64,000 nucleotides of DNA, from positions 1 through 64,000 of the forward strand of contig CAZQKR010000012.1 of the NCBI GenBank assembly GCA_964594045.1. Reading direction: 5' to 3'. Under the pieces are notes generated by a model that made no database searches, was not told the DNA's origin, and saw only the letters and a program-made list of their open reading frames with translations. The stretch comes from UBA2365 sp964594045 (GTDB lineage: Bacteria > Bacteroidota > Bacteroidia > Chitinophagales > Saprospiraceae). This document shows, piece after piece, positions 9,215-18,302 of this stretch; within the stretch, counting starts at the first letter, position 1; every line of letters starts with the position of its first letter. The position numbers and the translations under genes were made by a program.

Positions 9215-9814
9215 AACTTTGTTTTTATAAAATTAAGAATTCATTGAATGACAGGCATAAGTTTTTTCCTTTTGTTTGTAAAGATTTTGAGGAAACATTT
9301 ACCTGCATTCAATGTTGGATTAATGAAAAAGCCCGGATTTTGGGATTATTTGCCAGCGCCCGGGTAAAACATATTTTTAAAAAATCATGTTTTGCTTCGG
9401 GCGCCCGGGTATTAAGAAGGGCGGCACAGCGGAAATCCGCGGTACGACCCTCATGATAAATTTTTTGGATTTTGACGATTGATCATTTTGGCCAGTTTTG
9501 CCCGTATCCTTACTTTTCAAACACCAAATTATTAACATTGATATTTTAAATGCGGATCTTGTTAAATTTATGCAATATATATAATTGTTTATCAAATACA
9601 TAAAATGCAGAATACTTGTTCTGAGAAGTGAATTGATGCGGGTATAAATGTAGCTGGTCATATAAAAGTTTAAAAAAACTTCAGACTTTTCACTAAGAAC
9701 GGGTACTTATAAGATACCGGACTTTCAAAAAACGCTGCAAGGACTGAGTTCATTCATTCTTAATGCATTGTGATTGAAAATCGGATAATTATAGAACGAA
9801 ATAGTATGGGAATT
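9215..9814 (-). repeat. 600-bp conserved leader block, copy 1
   Basis: This non-coding block upstream of L1 is repeated at 12609-13207, 16015-16614 and 19419-20018 with only a handful of differences. It should contain the promoter of each unit. A GC-rich segment (9331-9453 here) contains two exact copies of GCGCCCGGGTA, at 9356 and 9401, flanking a palindromic AAAACAT/ATGTTTT core. The remainder of the gap (9815-9972) carries the 3' tail and hairpin of the next unit. Open frames of 70 and 94 codons in it are identical in all copies because the DNA is, and I do not call them genes. Confidence 0.85.
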
Positions 9815-9880
9815 TGTATGCAACTGTTGATTTTTGTTGATTTGATATGAAATCGGAATTCAATGGTAGCCAGAACATTC

Positions 9881-9904
9881 GTTGTTCGTGAAAACACCAA
9901 CAAC
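9881..9904 (-). terminator. Array 3'-end hairpin, T2 copy
   Basis: GTTGTTCGTG and CACCAACAAC around AAAA, a 10-bp stem with one mismatch, about 70 bp downstream of the T2 stop. The DNA from here into the T2 coding region matches 4919-5309 almost base for base. Confidence 0.35.
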
Positions 9905-9972
9905 AGCGAACACCATATCCACCCCCAAATATCCCTTATTTTGAACAAATCTATAAAAACCTGAATTCCCCT

Positions 9973-11436
9973 CTACCTCACCTTCACCCACCGATCTTCA
10001 CCTAAAGCCTTTCCCTTATGCATCAGTTTCCAGATATATGTACCAACCGGCAGATCAGAAAAATCAAAAGTATGTTGGCCTTGTCCCAACTGCTCATAAT
10101 TTCTCATCATTCTGCCCTGCATATCGAACAGCATCAGTGTCGCATCCTGTGAGTCGCCGGCGATGTCGATGCGGAATTCTCCGGCGGAAGGATTCGGAAA
10201 TACGGTGATCTCCCACTTTCCCGGCACAGGATCAGCGGTGGAGACGGTATTGCCGTTTTCGTCGAGTTTTAAGATCCATGTGCCATAGTCAACAGGTATA
10301 GGATAATCTACTTTTTTCCCTTTGATTCCATATACTAAAAAACCTCCGTCAGAACAAGCAACTAATCCCATTATAGCATGTGCAATAGTATCATTTTCGC
10401 TCATATACCTGATCCAATATGGCTGAAGGTTGGAATTGACTTTAGCCAATGTATAGTATCCCGAGTCTCCGAATTGTGTACCCATATAAATGGTTGAAGT
10501 ATCTATAAAGTCCAAACTTTTTTTCTGAAACAACTGATCAACGAAAAAATTTGGTTTGCTGATGGCTATTGATTTAACCAATTTCATGTTTTTATCAAAT
10601 AGCGCCAATCCCTTGGTATCAGCATATTTAATATTTGCGGTAACTAAAAATAACGAGTCTTTAAAACGAGTAGTATTATAACTAAATTGAGGGAAATAAT
10701 CAATAGAATTAAATGTTGTAATTGAATCAATTTTATTGAATTCATAATCTGTAAAGTAAGTTATTTGTCCAGGTAGTATCAGCCTATCTAAGACTTTATC
10801 TTCAATTATTGAACAATGATTTCCATTAAATTCTTTCATCCAATTTGTATGTAATACATGCCCGTTGTCATTTATTTTGGCAAAAATTGATTTTTTATTT
10901 ATGGGTATTTCAAGATTTTCTTTATAATTACCTATAACAAGATATTCATTTTCACTTGATTTAACTCCATTTATAAAGAAAATAAAGTTATTTTCATTCA
11001 AAGGCTGTAATCTGACCAGTGTATCACTTAACAGGTTTAATTCTTCATCCCAATGGGTTACAACAAAATATCCTCTCCTTTTTTCATTGAAATATTTGTG
11101 TGCCGAACCAACTATGGTATAAGTTTCCTTATCCGGGTTATAAAAAATCCAATCTAATCTGGTACTCAGGCTATCAATTTTATATACAACCTCTTTGTAA
11201 ATATTGCCGGATTCTCCATGTCGTTTTTGTACTAATGCATAATTAGTATTTTCATAGTCTGAGTTTAACCCAAAAACCACAAATTCGGTTGATATAAAAT
11301 TTTGATCGTTTATTTCAACCATGTGGTCAATGACATTGTATCTGTTTTTTTCTTTATGGAAAAATTCCCATGTATTCTGACTTTTTACATTAGACATGGA
11401 CAAAAGAAATATGATGAATAGAAATATACTTTTCAT
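9973..11436 (-). CDS. T9SS-secreted array protein T2
   Basis: A 487-residue protein with a signal peptide (ending NVKSQ), mature N-terminus NTWEFFHKEK, variable beta-rich body and a T9SS type A sorting domain in the last ~80 residues. Its central part (~195-250, e.g. NGNHCSIIEDKVLDRLILPG) differs from the other copies, which share GGRNHCAIIEDT there; the following segment (KYADTKGLALFDKNMKLVKS) groups with T3; and the segment before the sorting domain (AHAIMGLVACSDGGFLVYGI) groups with T1. The sorting domain itself is closest to T0. It lies 56 bp after lipoprotein L2. Role unknown. Confidence 0.85.
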   Translation of the reverse strand: MKSIFLFIIFLLSMSNVKSQNTWEFFHKEKNRYNVIDHMVEINDQNFISTEFVVFGLNSDYENTNYALVQKRHGESGNIYKEVVYKIDSLSTRLDWIFYNPDKETYTIVGSAHKYFNEKRRGYFVVTHWDEELNLLSDTLVRLQPLNENNFIFFINGVKSSENEYLVIGNYKENLEIPINKKSIFAKINDNGHVLHTNWMKEFNGNHCSIIEDKVLDRLILPGQITYFTDYEFNKIDSITTFNSIDYFPQFSYNTTRFKDSLFLVTANIKYADTKGLALFDKNMKLVKSIAISKPNFFVDQLFQKKSLDFIDTSTIYMGTQFGDSGYYTLAKVNSNLQPYWIRYMSENDTIAHAIMGLVACSDGGFLVYGIKGKKVDYPIPVDYGTWILKLDENGNTVSTADPVPGKWEITVFPNPSAGEFRIDIAGDSQDATLMLFDMQGRMMRNYEQLGQGQHTFDFSDLPVGTYIWKLMHKGKALGEDRWVKVR

Positions 11437-11453
11437 AATTCAAGGATTTAAAA

Positions 11454-11477
11454 CCCCGACCTGTATTCAGGTCGGGG
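11454..11477 (-). promoter_or_regulatory. Intercistronic hairpin, unit 2
   Basis: CCCCGACCTG and CAGGTCGGGG around TATT. The stem is the same as in unit 1 while the loop differs, between L2 and T2. Confidence 0.6.
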
Positions 11478-11492
11478 AGATTTAAATTAAAA

Positions 11493-12608
11493 TTAATTGC
11501 AAGTGCCTAAGGTCAATGGCACACGATTCTCATCGGTGTTTTTCTTTCCATATGTACCTTTTCCAAACCATAAATAATAATAGGTGTATGGGATTTGTGG
11601 AGTATAATCAAACCACATTTGGATATTCAGGAACTTTTTATTCAGTGATTGAACATACTTATTGGCCATGTATTGTGCATTCCCGAGGTAATAATTCATC
11701 TCCGGATAGTCTATACAGAAAGCGTCTGTCTTATCAGGATTTTCAACAGGTTGTCCGTTTTGCAAGATCCTCATGGGCATTTCTGCTGAAGAACAGGCAT
11801 CATATTGATTACTGTTTTGGTCATAAAGTTCATCGCACCCGTCGAATTGCCACATAAAATAATCTATGATAAAATCGCCGGGATTAGGATCATTTGGATT
11901 GATCGCAAACCAATTGTTCCAATCTGAATCAGTGTAACTTATTAACTGTATATCTGAATACCATACTCCCAGTTCCGCATACTGTCCAACCAGATTGAAA
12001 GTTGCTGCCCGGGCTATTTGTTTTGGTGCGTTACCTGAGTTATTCGGATCATTGCATTTACCCTGATCCGCTTTCCAGTCATCGCCTTGCCCGAATGAAA
12101 TGGTACCCATATTCTCAATGCCTGAGGATGCTGTGCCCACGATATTGGTGAGCCCTACCCTGATCTGTGAGCCTGTTTCACTGATAATATAAAGGTCAGT
12201 TAATAGTTGCATTTTAGTATCTGCAACGATGTCGGCATAATGACATTTGACAAATTCCAAAGCTTCATCATAGATTTCATCTACTACCCGGTCATTGATT
12301 ACCCCGTTTTGCTTACTGACAATAAATGATTCCTCGAGAGAATAAGTATCATCAAATTTATATCTAAAATCTCCATATCGGTAGTTCATCACCGTTTCAG
12401 CGCCACGAATGGCTTCATCTCCGGTGTAGGATTTGGAAGGATCATAAGTCCCGTCCACCACAGGCGAAAAAGCAGCGACCACTTGTTCAGGTGTCAGTTG
12501 TGTTCTTGTACTCACTTGAATATCCTGATCTTTATCGCTGAGATTGCTTTCCTTAGAGCATGAAGCGAGGAAAAGCAATAAAAACAATACAAAAAATATA
12601 TTTTTCAT
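11493..12608 (-). CDS. Array lipoprotein L2
   Basis: A 371-residue lipoprotein with the same first 186 residues as its three paralogues (lipobox LASC). From residue ~187 it reads DPNNSGNAPKQ, as in L3. Its own variable patch is QLISYTDSDWNNW where L1 and L4 share another sequence, and its segment YDQNSNQYDACSS is nearly that of L4. The last residues, VPLTLGTCN, match L1. This pattern shows exchange of patches between copies. It pairs with T2 downstream. Function not recognised. Confidence 0.85.
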   Translation of the reverse strand: MKNIFFVLFLLLFLASCSKESNLSDKDQDIQVSTRTQLTPEQVVAAFSPVVDGTYDPSKSYTGDEAIRGAETVMNYRYGDFRYKFDDTYSLEESFIVSKQNGVINDRVVDEIYDEALEFVKCHYADIVADTKMQLLTDLYIISETGSQIRVGLTNIVGTASSGIENMGTISFGQGDDWKADQGKCNDPNNSGNAPKQIARAATFNLVGQYAELGVWYSDIQLISYTDSDWNNWFAINPNDPNPGDFIIDYFMWQFDGCDELYDQNSNQYDACSSAEMPMRILQNGQPVENPDKTDAFCIDYPEMNYYLGNAQYMANKYVQSLNKKFLNIQMWFDYTPQIPYTYYYLWFGKGTYGKKNTDENRVPLTLGTCN

Positions 12609-13207
12609 AACTTTGTTTTTATAAAATTAAGAATTCATTGAATGACAGGCATAAGTTTTTTCCTTTTGTTTGTAAAGATTTTGAGGAAACATTTACCTGC
12701 ATTCAATGTTGGATTAATGAAAAAGCCCGGATTTTGGGATTATTTGCCAGCGCCCGGGTAAAACATATTTTTAAAAAATCATGTTTTGCTTCGGGCGCCC
12801 GGGTATTAAGAAGGGCGGCACAGCGGAAATCCGCGGTACGACCCTCATGATAAATTTTTTGGATTTTGACGATTGATCATTTTGGCCAGTTTTGCCCGTA
12901 TCCTTACTTTTCAAACACCAAATTATTAACATTGATATTTTAAATGCGGATCTTGTTAAATTTATGCAATATATATAATTGTTTATCAAATACATAAAAT
13001 GCAGAATACTTGTTCTGAGAAGTGAATTGATGCGGGTATAAATGTAGCTGGTCATATAAAAGTTTAAAAAACTTCAGACTTTTCACTAAGAACGGGTATT
13101 TATAAGATACCGGACTTTCGTCAAACGCTGCAAGGACTGAGTTCATTCATTCTTAATGCATTGTGGTTGAAAATCGGATAATTATAGAACGAAATAGTAT
13201 GGGAATT
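12609..13207 (-). repeat. 600-bp conserved leader block, copy 2
   Basis: This is a near-identical copy of the leader upstream of L2, one base shorter than the others in an A run. GC-rich direct-repeat element at 12725-12847. The gap continues to 13373 with the tail of unit 3, where GCACCAAAAACGGC-like sequence occurs twice in tandem and replaces the perfect 3' hairpin of other copies. Confidence 0.85.
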
Positions 13208-13373
13208 TGTATGCAACTGTATGATTTTTATTGATTTGGCACTGAGAGCGGTATCCTTTGGTAGAAATAACAATTGTTATTAGGGAAAACACCAAAAACG
13301 GCTATAAAAGCACCAAAAACGGCGACAAAATATCCCTTTCCCGGAACTATTCTTTAACACACTATATTCCTTC

Positions 13374-14846
13374 CTACCTCACCTTCACCCACCGATCCTC
13401 ACCCAATGCCTTTCCCTTATGCATCAGTTTCCAGATATACGTGCCAACCGGCAGATCAGAAAAATCAAAAGTATGTTGGCCTTGTTCCAACTGCTCATAA
13501 TGCATCATCATTCTGCCCTGCATATCGAACAGCATCAGTGTCGCATCCTGGGTGTCACCTGCGATGTCGATGCGGAAATCTCCGGCGGAAGGATTCGGAA
13601 ATACGGTGATCTCCCACTTTCCCGGCACAGGATCAGCGGTGGAGACGGTATTGCCGTTTTCGTCGAGTTTTAAAATCCAGGAGCCTGCATCAATTGGAAT
13701 AAAACTATAATCAACTTTTTTTCCTTTGATACCGTATACTAAAAATCCACCGTCAGAACAAGCTAATATGCCTAAAATTGCATGGGCAATCGTATCATTT
13801 TCGCTCATATACCTGATCCAATATGGCTGAAGGTTAGAATTGACTTTAGCCAATGTATAGTATCCCGAGTCTCCGAATTGTGTACCCATATAAATAGCTG
13901 AAGTATCAATATAGTCAAAACTTTTTTTCTGAAACAACTGGTCAACAAAAAAATTTGGTTTGCTGATGGCTACTGATTTAACCAATTTCATGTTTTTATT
14001 AAATAACGCCAAACCCTTGGTGTCATGGTATTTAATCTTAGCAGTAATTAAATACAACGTATCTTTAAAACGAGTAGCATTAACACTCCAAACTGGTAAA
14101 TAATCTATTGAGTTTTCTGTAATAATAGAATCCAATTTGTTAAACTCTCTATCAAAAATGTATGTCCTGACCCCGGGTAAAATATAAGTAGAATGTTCTG
14201 TATCTTCAATGATGGCACAATGATTTCTTCCTCCAATCTCAGGATACCAATTTGAAAAGATGACATCTCCGCTTTGGCTAATTCTTGCAAATAATAGTTT
14301 ATTTTTTATATAAGCTTTTTCAATGTTTTCACAATAATTTCCAATAATAAGGTATTCATTTTCACTTGATTTAGATCCATTCATAAAGAAAATAGAATTA
14401 TTTTCATTCAAAGGCTGTAATCTGATCAGTGTATCACTTAACAGGTTTAATTCTTCATCCCAATGAGTCACAACAAAATATCCTCTCCTTTTTTCATTGA
14501 AATATTTATGTGCCGAACCAACTATAGTGTAAGTTTCATTTTCCGAATTATAGAAGATCCAATCTAATCTGGTACTCAGACTATCGATTTTATAGGCTAC
14601 TTCTTTGAAAATTTTACCAGAATCTCCATGCCGTTTTTGAATTAGTGCATAATTATCATTTTCATACTCAGAATTCAGTCTATTACCAATAAATACAGTG
14701 GATATAAAACTATGATCAATTAATTCTATCATATGGTCTATGACAATAAATCCGGCATTTTCTTTATGGAAAAATTCCCATGTATTCTGACTTTTTACAT
14801 TAGATATGGACAAAAGAAATATGAGGAATAGAAATATACTTTTCAT
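13374..14846 (-). CDS. T9SS-secreted array protein T3
   Basis: A 490-residue protein. The frame extends to 14915, but the ATG at 14846 is preferred. It gives the same MKSI-type signal peptide as T1 and T2, keeps the conserved 55-bp spacing after L3, and avoids running through the intercistronic hairpin. The mature start is NTWEFFHKEN. The body groups with T2 around KYHDTKGLALFNKNMKLVKS, with T1 and T4 around GGRNHCAIIEDTEHSTYILPG, and with T4 just before the sorting domain (AHAILGILACSD). It ends in a T9SS type A domain (WVKVR). Function unknown. Confidence 0.85.
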   Translation of the reverse strand: MKSIFLFLIFLLSISNVKSQNTWEFFHKENAGFIVIDHMIELIDHSFISTVFIGNRLNSEYENDNYALIQKRHGDSGKIFKEVAYKIDSLSTRLDWIFYNSENETYTIVGSAHKYFNEKRRGYFVVTHWDEELNLLSDTLIRLQPLNENNSIFFMNGSKSSENEYLIIGNYCENIEKAYIKNKLLFARISQSGDVIFSNWYPEIGGRNHCAIIEDTEHSTYILPGVRTYIFDREFNKLDSIITENSIDYLPVWSVNATRFKDTLYLITAKIKYHDTKGLALFNKNMKLVKSVAISKPNFFVDQLFQKKSFDYIDTSAIYMGTQFGDSGYYTLAKVNSNLQPYWIRYMSENDTIAHAILGILACSDGGFLVYGIKGKKVDYSFIPIDAGSWILKLDENGNTVSTADPVPGKWEITVFPNPSAGDFRIDIAGDTQDATLMLFDMQGRMMMHYEQLEQGQHTFDFSDLPVGTYIWKLMHKGKALGEDRWVKVR

Positions 14847-14863
14847 AATTAAAGAATTTAAAA

Positions 14864-14887
14864 CCCCGATCTGAAAACAGATCGGGG
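14864..14887 (-). promoter_or_regulatory. Intercistronic hairpin, unit 3 (compensatory change)
   Basis: CCCCGATCTG and CAGATCGGGG around AAAA. Compared with units 1 and 2, one C-to-T and one G-to-A change sit opposite each other, so the stem stays perfect. Such a paired change argues that the RNA fold itself is selected. Confidence 0.65.
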
Positions 14888-14901
14888 AAATTACACTTAA
14901 G

Positions 14902-16014
14902 TTAATTGCAATCACCTAATGTCCAGGGGACACGAGTTAAATCAATGTTTTCCTTTCCATACTTCCCGGTTCCAAACCATGAAAAGTAATAAGTATATGG
15001 GATTTGTAGAGTATAATCAAACCACATTTCCATATTCAAAAACTTTTTATTCAGTATAAGCGCATGTTTATTGGCCATGGTTTGTGCATTGGCTAGATAG
15101 TAATTCATCTCAGGATAGTCTATACAGAAAGCGTCTGTTTTATCAGGATTTTCAACAGGTTGTCCGTTTTGTATGATCCGCATCGGCATTTCTGATGATG
15201 AGCAGGCATCGTATTCATTGCTGTATGGGTTATAAAGTTCATCGCACCCGTCGAATTGCCACATAAAATAATCTATGATGAAATCGCCAGGATTAGGATC
15301 ATTTGGGTTGACAGCAAACCAACTTGCATAATCATCAAGGTAATTATAGTCAAAAATATCCGAATACCAGACACCTATTGCAACAGACTGACCTACCAAA
15401 TTGAACGTGGCTGCCCTTGCGATCTGTTTTGGTGCGTTACCTGAGTTATTCGGATCATTGCATTTACCCTGATCCGCTTTCCAGTCATCGCCTTGCCCGA
15501 ATGAAATGGTACCCATATTCTCAATGCCTGAGGATGCTGTGCCCACGATATTGGTGAGCCCTACCCTGATCTGTGAGCCTGTTTCACTGATAATATAAAG
15601 GTCAGTTAATAGTTGCATTTTAGTATCTGCAACGATGTCGGCATAATGACATTTGACAAATTCCAAAGCTTCATCATAGATTTCATCTACTACCCGGTCA
15701 TTGATTACCCCGTTTTGCTTACTGACAATAAATGATTCCTCGAGAGAATAAGTATCATCAAATTTATATCTAAAATCTCCATATCGGTAGTTCATCACCG
15801 TTTCAGCGCCACGAATGGCTTCATCTCCGGTGTAGGATTTGGAAGGATCATAAGTCCCGTCCACCACAGGCGAAAAAGCAGCGACCACTTGTTCAGGTGT
15901 CAGTTGTGTTCTTGTACTCACTTGAATATCCTGATCTTTATCGCTGAGATTGCTTTCCTTAGAGCATGAAGCGAGGAAAAGCAATAAAAACAATACAAAA
16001 AATATATTTTTCAT
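14902..16014 (-). CDS. Array lipoprotein L3
   Basis: A 370-residue lipoprotein with the invariant first 186 residues of the family. It shares DPNNSGNAPKQ with L2, then has unique patches (SVAIGVWYSDIFDYNYLDD, LANAQTMANKHALILNKK), shares YSNEYDACSSSEMPMRI with L1, and ends VPWTLGDCN as in L4. It is the most divergent copy in the middle of the variable half. It is followed by T3 after 55 bp. A surface or periplasmic location is expected from the lipobox; no function is recognised. Confidence 0.85.
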   Translation of the reverse strand: MKNIFFVLFLLLFLASCSKESNLSDKDQDIQVSTRTQLTPEQVVAAFSPVVDGTYDPSKSYTGDEAIRGAETVMNYRYGDFRYKFDDTYSLEESFIVSKQNGVINDRVVDEIYDEALEFVKCHYADIVADTKMQLLTDLYIISETGSQIRVGLTNIVGTASSGIENMGTISFGQGDDWKADQGKCNDPNNSGNAPKQIARAATFNLVGQSVAIGVWYSDIFDYNYLDDYASWFAVNPNDPNPGDFIIDYFMWQFDGCDELYNPYSNEYDACSSSEMPMRIIQNGQPVENPDKTDAFCIDYPEMNYYLANAQTMANKHALILNKKFLNMEMWFDYTLQIPYTYYFSWFGTGKYGKENIDLTRVPWTLGDCN

Positions 16015-16614
16015 AACTTTGTTTTTATAAAATTAAGAATTCATTGAATGACAGGCATAAGTTTTTTCCTTTTGTTTGTAAAGATTTTGAGGAAACATTT
16101 ACCTGCATTCAATGTTGGATTAATGAAAAAGCCCGGATTTTGGGATTATTTGCCAGCGCCCGGGTAAAACATATTTTTAAAAAATCATGTTTTGCTTCGG
16201 GCGCCCGGGTATTAAGAAGGGCGGCACAGCGGAAATCCGCGGTACGACCCTCATGATAAATTTTTTGGATTTTGACGATTGATCATTTTGGCCAGTTTTG
16301 CCCGTATCCTTACTTTTCAAACACCAAATTATTAACATTGATATTTTAAATGCGGATCTTGTTAAATTTATGCAATATATATAATTGTTTATCAAATACA
16401 TAAAATGCAGAATACTTGTTCTGAGAAGTGAATTGATGCGGGTATAAATGTAGCTGGTCATATAAAAGTTTAAAAAAACTTCAGACTTTTCACTAAGAAC
16501 GGGTATTTATAAGATACCGGATTTTCAAAAAACGCTGCAAGGACTGAGTTAATTCATTCTTTTTGCATAGTGGTTGAAAATCGGATAATTATAGAACGAA
16601 ATAGTATGGGAATT
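16015..16614 (-). repeat. 600-bp conserved leader block, copy 3
   Basis: Near-identical leader upstream of L3, with the GC-rich direct-repeat element at 16131-16253. Small differences cluster at its far end (for example TTTTTGCATAG). The gap to 16771 continues with the T4 tail and its perfect hairpin. Confidence 0.85.
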
Positions 16615-16679
16615 TGTATACAACTGTTGATTTTTGTTGATTTGACCAGAAATCGGAATTCAATGGTAGCCTGAACATT

Positions 16680-16705
16680 CGTTGTTGGTGAAAACACCAA
16701 CAACG
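16680..16705 (-). terminator. Array 3'-end hairpin, T4 copy
   Basis: CGTTGTTGGTG and CACCAACAACG form a perfect 11-bp stem around AAAA, about 65 bp past the T4 stop. This is the best-preserved of the array tail hairpins. No U run follows on the RNA, so it may protect the 3' end rather than terminate. Confidence 0.4.
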
Positions 16706-16771
16706 GCGAACACCAAATCTGCCCCCAATATCCCTTATTTTGAACTAATCAATAAAAACCTGAATTCCCAT

Positions 16772-18247
16772 CTACCTCACCTTCACCCATCGATCCTCAC
16801 CCAATGCCTTACCCTTATGCATCAGTTTCCAGATATATGTGCCAACCGGCAGAGCAGAATAATCAAAAGTATGTTGGCCTTGTTCCAACTGCTCATAAAG
16901 CCTCATCATTCTGCCCTGCATATCGAACAGCATCAGGGTAGCATCCTGTGTGTCGCCGGCTATGTCGATCCGGAAATCTCCGGCGGAAGGATTCGGAAAT
17001 ACGGTGATCTCCCACTTTCCCGGCACAGGATCAGCGGTGGAGACGGTATTGCCGTTTTCATCGAGTTTTAAAATCCAGGAGCCACCTCCTAAGGGATTAT
17101 ATAAGTAATCCACTTTTTTGCCTTTTCTTCCATATATCAAAAAACCACTATCAGAACAAGCTAATATACCTAAAACTGCATGGGCAACGGTATCATTTTC
17201 ACTCATATATTTGATCCAATATGGCCGAAGGTTTGAATTGACTTTAGCCAGGGTATAGTATCCTGAGTCTCCGAATTGAGTACCCATAAAAATAGCTGAA
17301 GTATCAATGAAGTCAAAACTTTTTTTCTGTAACAGATTATCTACAAAAAAATGTGGCTTACTTATTGGTAGATATTTGATCAGTTTCATGTTTTTAGTGT
17401 AAAGCCCCAGACCTTTGTCTCCACCACTGTTTTTAATCTTTATCGTCACCAAATATAGCGAATCTATGAAACGGATGGCATTAAAATTATATGTTGGCAT
17501 ATAATCCACTGAGTTTTCTGTTATGATTGAATCCAATTTATTAAACTCTTTATCAAAAAAGTAAGTTCTGACCCCGGGTAAAATATAAGTAGAATGTTCT
17601 GTATCTTCAATGATGGCACAGTGATTTCTTCCTCCAATCTCGGAATACCAATTTGAAAAAATGACTTCTCCGCTTTGGCTAATCCTTGCAAAAAATAGTT
17701 TATTTTTAAGATAAGGTTTTTCCATATTTTCACAATAGTTACCTATGATAAGATATTCATTGTCATGTGAAACAAGGCCATTGGTGAAAATCAAGGAATT
17801 ATTTTCATTAAAGGGTTGTAATCTTATCAGCGTATCACTTAAGAGGTTTAGTTCCTCATCCCAATGGGTCACCACAAAGTATCCTCTTCGTTGATTATTA
17901 AAATATTTGTGCGCCGAACCGACTATTGTATAGGTTTCATTTTCCGGATTATAAAAAATCCTATCTAATCTGGTGCTCAGACTATCGATTTTATAGGGGA
18001 CTTCTTTAAAAATATTGCCGGAATCTCCATGTCGTTTTTGAATTAGTGCATAACTATTATTTTCATAATCAGAATTCAACCCTAAGAAAACAAATTCAAT
18101 AGATAAAAGACGATTATTATCTAACTCAACCATATAGTCAGTTACATAAAGTTTATCCTGAGCATGTTTATAATGCTCCCAAGTGCTTTGACTTTGTATT
18201 GTAGTATTAGTAAATATGATGAAAATAAGTATTGATAATTTTTTCAT
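16772..18247 (-). CDS. T9SS-secreted array protein T4
   Basis: A 491-residue protein, first secreted paralogue in transcription order. Its signal peptide and first mature residues (STWEHYKHAQDKLYVTDYMVE) differ most from the other copies, whereas residues ~195-320 are close to T1. The sorting domain is T9SS type A, ending WVKVR. The body has the same RRGYFVVTHWDEELNLLSD and GDSGYYTLAKVNSNL landmarks as T1-T3. It lies 55 bp downstream of L4. Function unknown. Confidence 0.85.
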   Translation of the reverse strand: MKKLSILIFIIFTNTTIQSQSTWEHYKHAQDKLYVTDYMVELDNNRLLSIEFVFLGLNSDYENNSYALIQKRHGDSGNIFKEVPYKIDSLSTRLDRIFYNPENETYTIVGSAHKYFNNQRRGYFVVTHWDEELNLLSDTLIRLQPFNENNSLIFTNGLVSHDNEYLIIGNYCENMEKPYLKNKLFFARISQSGEVIFSNWYSEIGGRNHCAIIEDTEHSTYILPGVRTYFFDKEFNKLDSIITENSVDYMPTYNFNAIRFIDSLYLVTIKIKNSGGDKGLGLYTKNMKLIKYLPISKPHFFVDNLLQKKSFDFIDTSAIFMGTQFGDSGYYTLAKVNSNLRPYWIKYMSENDTVAHAVLGILACSDSGFLIYGRKGKKVDYLYNPLGGGSWILKLDENGNTVSTADPVPGKWEITVFPNPSAGDFRIDIAGDTQDATLMLFDMQGRMMRLYEQLEQGQHTFDYSALPVGTYIWKLMHKGKALGEDRWVKVR

Positions 18248-18264
18248 GAATAATTGATTTAAAA

Positions 18265-18288
18265 CCCCGACCTGTTGCTAGATCGGGG
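18265..18288 (-). promoter_or_regulatory. Intercistronic hairpin, unit 4 (wobble variant)
   Basis: CCCCGACCT and AGATCGGGG around GTTGCT. The one difference from a perfect stem becomes a U-G pair on the minus-strand RNA, so the fold is kept. Confidence 0.6.
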
Positions 18289-18302
18289 TAAATTACATTT
18301 AA

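Noticed and set aside
9244..9661. Overlapping 70- and 94-codon frames repeated identically in all four leaders
   Set aside because: Their identity follows from identity of the whole DNA block, the two frames lie on opposite strands over the same bases, and their sequences look like read-through of GC-rich structured DNA.
14847..14915. Longer start of T3 at 14915
   Set aside because: It would overlap the L3 stop and read through the conserved hairpin; the ATG at 14846 gives the paralogues' signal peptide and spacing.
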